64,000 nt of DNA from Oasisia sp. SBJ-2009 (lineage: Eukaryota > Annelida > Polychaeta > Sabellida > Siboglinidae), in assembly GCA_964017155.1 (NCBI GenBank), contig OZ024861.1, positions 46,803,513-46,867,512 of the forward strand, written 5' to 3'. The first letter of the stretch is position 1; every line of letters starts with the position of its first letter. Positions 61,860 through 64,000 of the stretch are shown piece by piece. The translations under genes and the position numbers were made by a program. The notes beneath the pieces are model-generated. The model searched no databases and was not told the origin of the DNA. It saw only the letters and a list, made by a program, of their open reading frames with translations.

Positions 61860-64000
61860 TAACATTTTGCGGCTGATTGAGTTTAGCTAAATAATTCACC
61901 AAATCAGTCGCCAAGCGAACACCGAATGAAGTCACTGCAGCAATTCACTAACATAAGTGTTTAATGTGTAAACTGTCGCTATTGCCATTCAGGCTATACT
62001 TGCGTTGCGCACGGTTCGAGAAGAAATAGGGTTGATGACACAGTCTTATTACCATCCATCACATAGACCTATAAATAATTTCCATATTTAATTATAAATT
62101 AATATTTAAATGTGAACTTGAAATGTAGACCACAGTAATTGAATACAACGTATGACCCCTCGCTGATTTCATTGTTGACCTCAGATGTAGCTAAATGGAT
62201 TGTTGTAGACACACAGTAACGCGCGAGCGTGGTGTGACGAATCATACATTATAGTGCCTGTTGCATGTCGGGTAACGGGATGACGTTCCACCATATGCGG
62301 CTGAGGCCTCTGGCGTTTGGTTGCCGTATATATATACCCAAAATGTAATCAAGGTAAACAGCATAAAACGAACTGCGACTACAGCACACGGCGACAGGAG
62401 CGACTCTTCCGCGTGGTGGCGCAATGGGTGAATGCTGCGGTTTCGAATATTGGACAAGTTATTTCGGCCCACATAAATCCAGTTCACACATCTGTGACTG
62501 TGTAATGGAAAACTTGCTTGAGCGTCGGTGTATATTTGTATACGAATTAATACTCTTCGTGAATAGCTGGTGATTGGTTCAATGATTACCAGAGACGTTG
62601 AAAAGGTGTTCGAATTAATGTTTAGGTGTATCTTCTTCTGTATAGCAAGGTACACATTGTTTACCGCATGGCAAACGTAACGTGTGACCGTTGAAGCCAG
62701 TCTATGAAAAATACGCACGAGCAGCTACATGCTCGATCTCCAACTGACCTATATCTATCTGTACGCCGACAGTTTGCTGCTTGTTCGCTCTACCTGACGC
62801 CGGTCGAAGCCCTATAGCTCATTGGGATACAGCCACGGCGGCGAATTTACTCAATAACCTTCTATTTCTATACGGCAAATAGAGAGGGGGAATAGTGAGA
62901 AACCTAGTGAGGCGGAAAAACCAACGTGTCGAAACAGGATGTGTTAATGCACAAAAGGATACTGTCTCAAAACAGTCAACAACACTAGACCTAGCGTTAG
63001 CGACACACCAAAGTGCTTGTGAGCCTGGCATATGTTACGGGATAGATCTCTGCCTACGAATGTCTCAAACCCTTTCGATGTTTTGAAGTACAACTGCTCA
63101 TAATTCTAGTGTTTTCACGCAGGGAGATAAACAGTTGAAAAGTCCTAACGATGAACTATGAGCTTCCCAGATGCATATGTAAGACATCCATTCAGTACAT
63201 GTCGGTTCACTCTGACAATGTGGGAGATTACTTCCGCGTACATGTTATTATACAATCCCGGTGTCGACGCGATCACGTCTGATAGCGATCACTGATACGA
63301 ACAATAACCTGTAATATCCTTGGCATCTGTGCGTGTTTATTCCGACATCAGGTATTTTGTGCGACTCGAGAGAGAAGAGTCTGATCCATTTCAGCCACTG
63401 TGCAAGCAGCGCCATTTTTATGATGACCCTATTCGTCGCTGCTTCCAGGTTTGTATGCCGTCATCAGGGGCGAATTTGAGTTGTAGCACATGAAATGTAT
63501 GGTCACTAGTCGGTGCATCCAATCGGACAATCACGGCACTGTGGATAATATTAGCATATTCTGAAACGTCAGCATTTCGTTCCAGATCATGGCCATATTA
63601 CCGATCACAGCCGCAGTAGCTGGACGTATGTTGTTCAGCGTTGTCCGCACGCTGACTTCAGTTCGTTCGACAATGTCGGAACTGCGACGTGGAAATGTGT
63701 CAGTATTGTGGAAGGAATGAGAGGCGAAAACTGGCAGAGAGATCAGATGCCCAGCCTAGAAAGTGGAGGGGAACCGTGAGCGAGGAAAACCGAATATGCG
63801 ACAGGAGGACTGCGTTTTAAAAAAGTGGGAGGAGAATGTGGAACAACAGCAAAAGACAGGAGTTGGAGACTGTTGGTAGAAAACGTAGTGAGAGAAAAGT
63901 GAGGAAAGAAAAGACGAAGAAACAAGACGACGTATACTATGGCCATTCTTAGCCTTGACGACAGGAATGCCAAGAGGAGAACGACCAGTATCTCTAGAGA
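61860..64000. other. Intergenic, nothing recognised
   Basis: A tRNA-like pair GTGGTGGCGCAATGGGTGAA / GGTTTCGAATA at about 62415-62450 may be a decayed SINE head. Nothing else is recognised. Confidence 0.4.

Noticed and set aside
62400..62460. tRNA-like or SINE head on the plus strand
   Set aside because: Box A and B are loose and no SINE body follows; only noted in the region entry.

Overview
The window is animal nuclear DNA: AT-rich, with long introns and many transposon fragments, microsatellites and tRNA-derived SINEs, and no bacterial-style gene packing. The one host gene recognised is a complete, minus-strand ARID2 gene (BAF200, the defining subunit of the PBAF chromatin-remodelling complex). 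It has 20 coding exons from the start codon at 58704 to the stop at 18513. All exon joints have compatible phases, and the exons sum to 6159 nt (2052 codons plus stop). Domain order is ARID, armadillo-like helices, RFX-type winged helix, long Gln/Ser/Pro/Thr-rich middle, two C2H2 zinc fingers and a conserved C-terminal helical region. The repeat content (K02A2.6-like Ty3-type LTR element, CR1/L2-like LINEs, piggyBac and foldback elements) fits a marine invertebrate, most likely a lophotrochozoan; the species cannot be told from sequence alone.

Layout. 1-18 kb is a transposon-rich intergenic zone. It holds an RTE-like LINE scrap, a 299-bp MITE, and a complete but disabled 5.1-kb LTR retrotransposon with 103-bp LTRs and a 5-bp target duplication. 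That element sits inside an older plus-strand LINE. Further on are a foldback-repeat family and two minus-strand LINE 3' ends. 18.5-58.7 kb is ARID2. Its exons 4-20 lie between 37.3 and 18.5 kb; introns 2 and 3 are each more than 10 kb. Introns hold a ~2.7-kb 54-56-bp minisatellite against exon 3, a 340-bp CA tract, SINEs, a piggyBac derivative, a 1.8-kb inverted-repeat element and LINE relics. 58.7-64 kb is upstream: a presumed promoter region, a CpG-rich block at 60.6-61.05 kb, a CACG/CA microsatellite, and otherwise no recognisable gene.

The most unusual signals are at ARID2 splice sites. The minisatellite beside exon 3 is built from copies of that exon's own 3' splice acceptor (about 49 copies, about 45 with an intact CAG). 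A second, degenerate array next to exon 15 is built from copies of that exon's 5' donor. Shorter tandem arrays abut the exon 13 acceptor and exon 19 donor, and the exon 12 acceptor is formed from a retroposon's ATT-repeat tail. Separately, the LTR element has no visible tRNA primer site; instead the 14 nt next to its 5' LTR are complementary to its own leader, which suggests Tf1/sushi-like self-priming.
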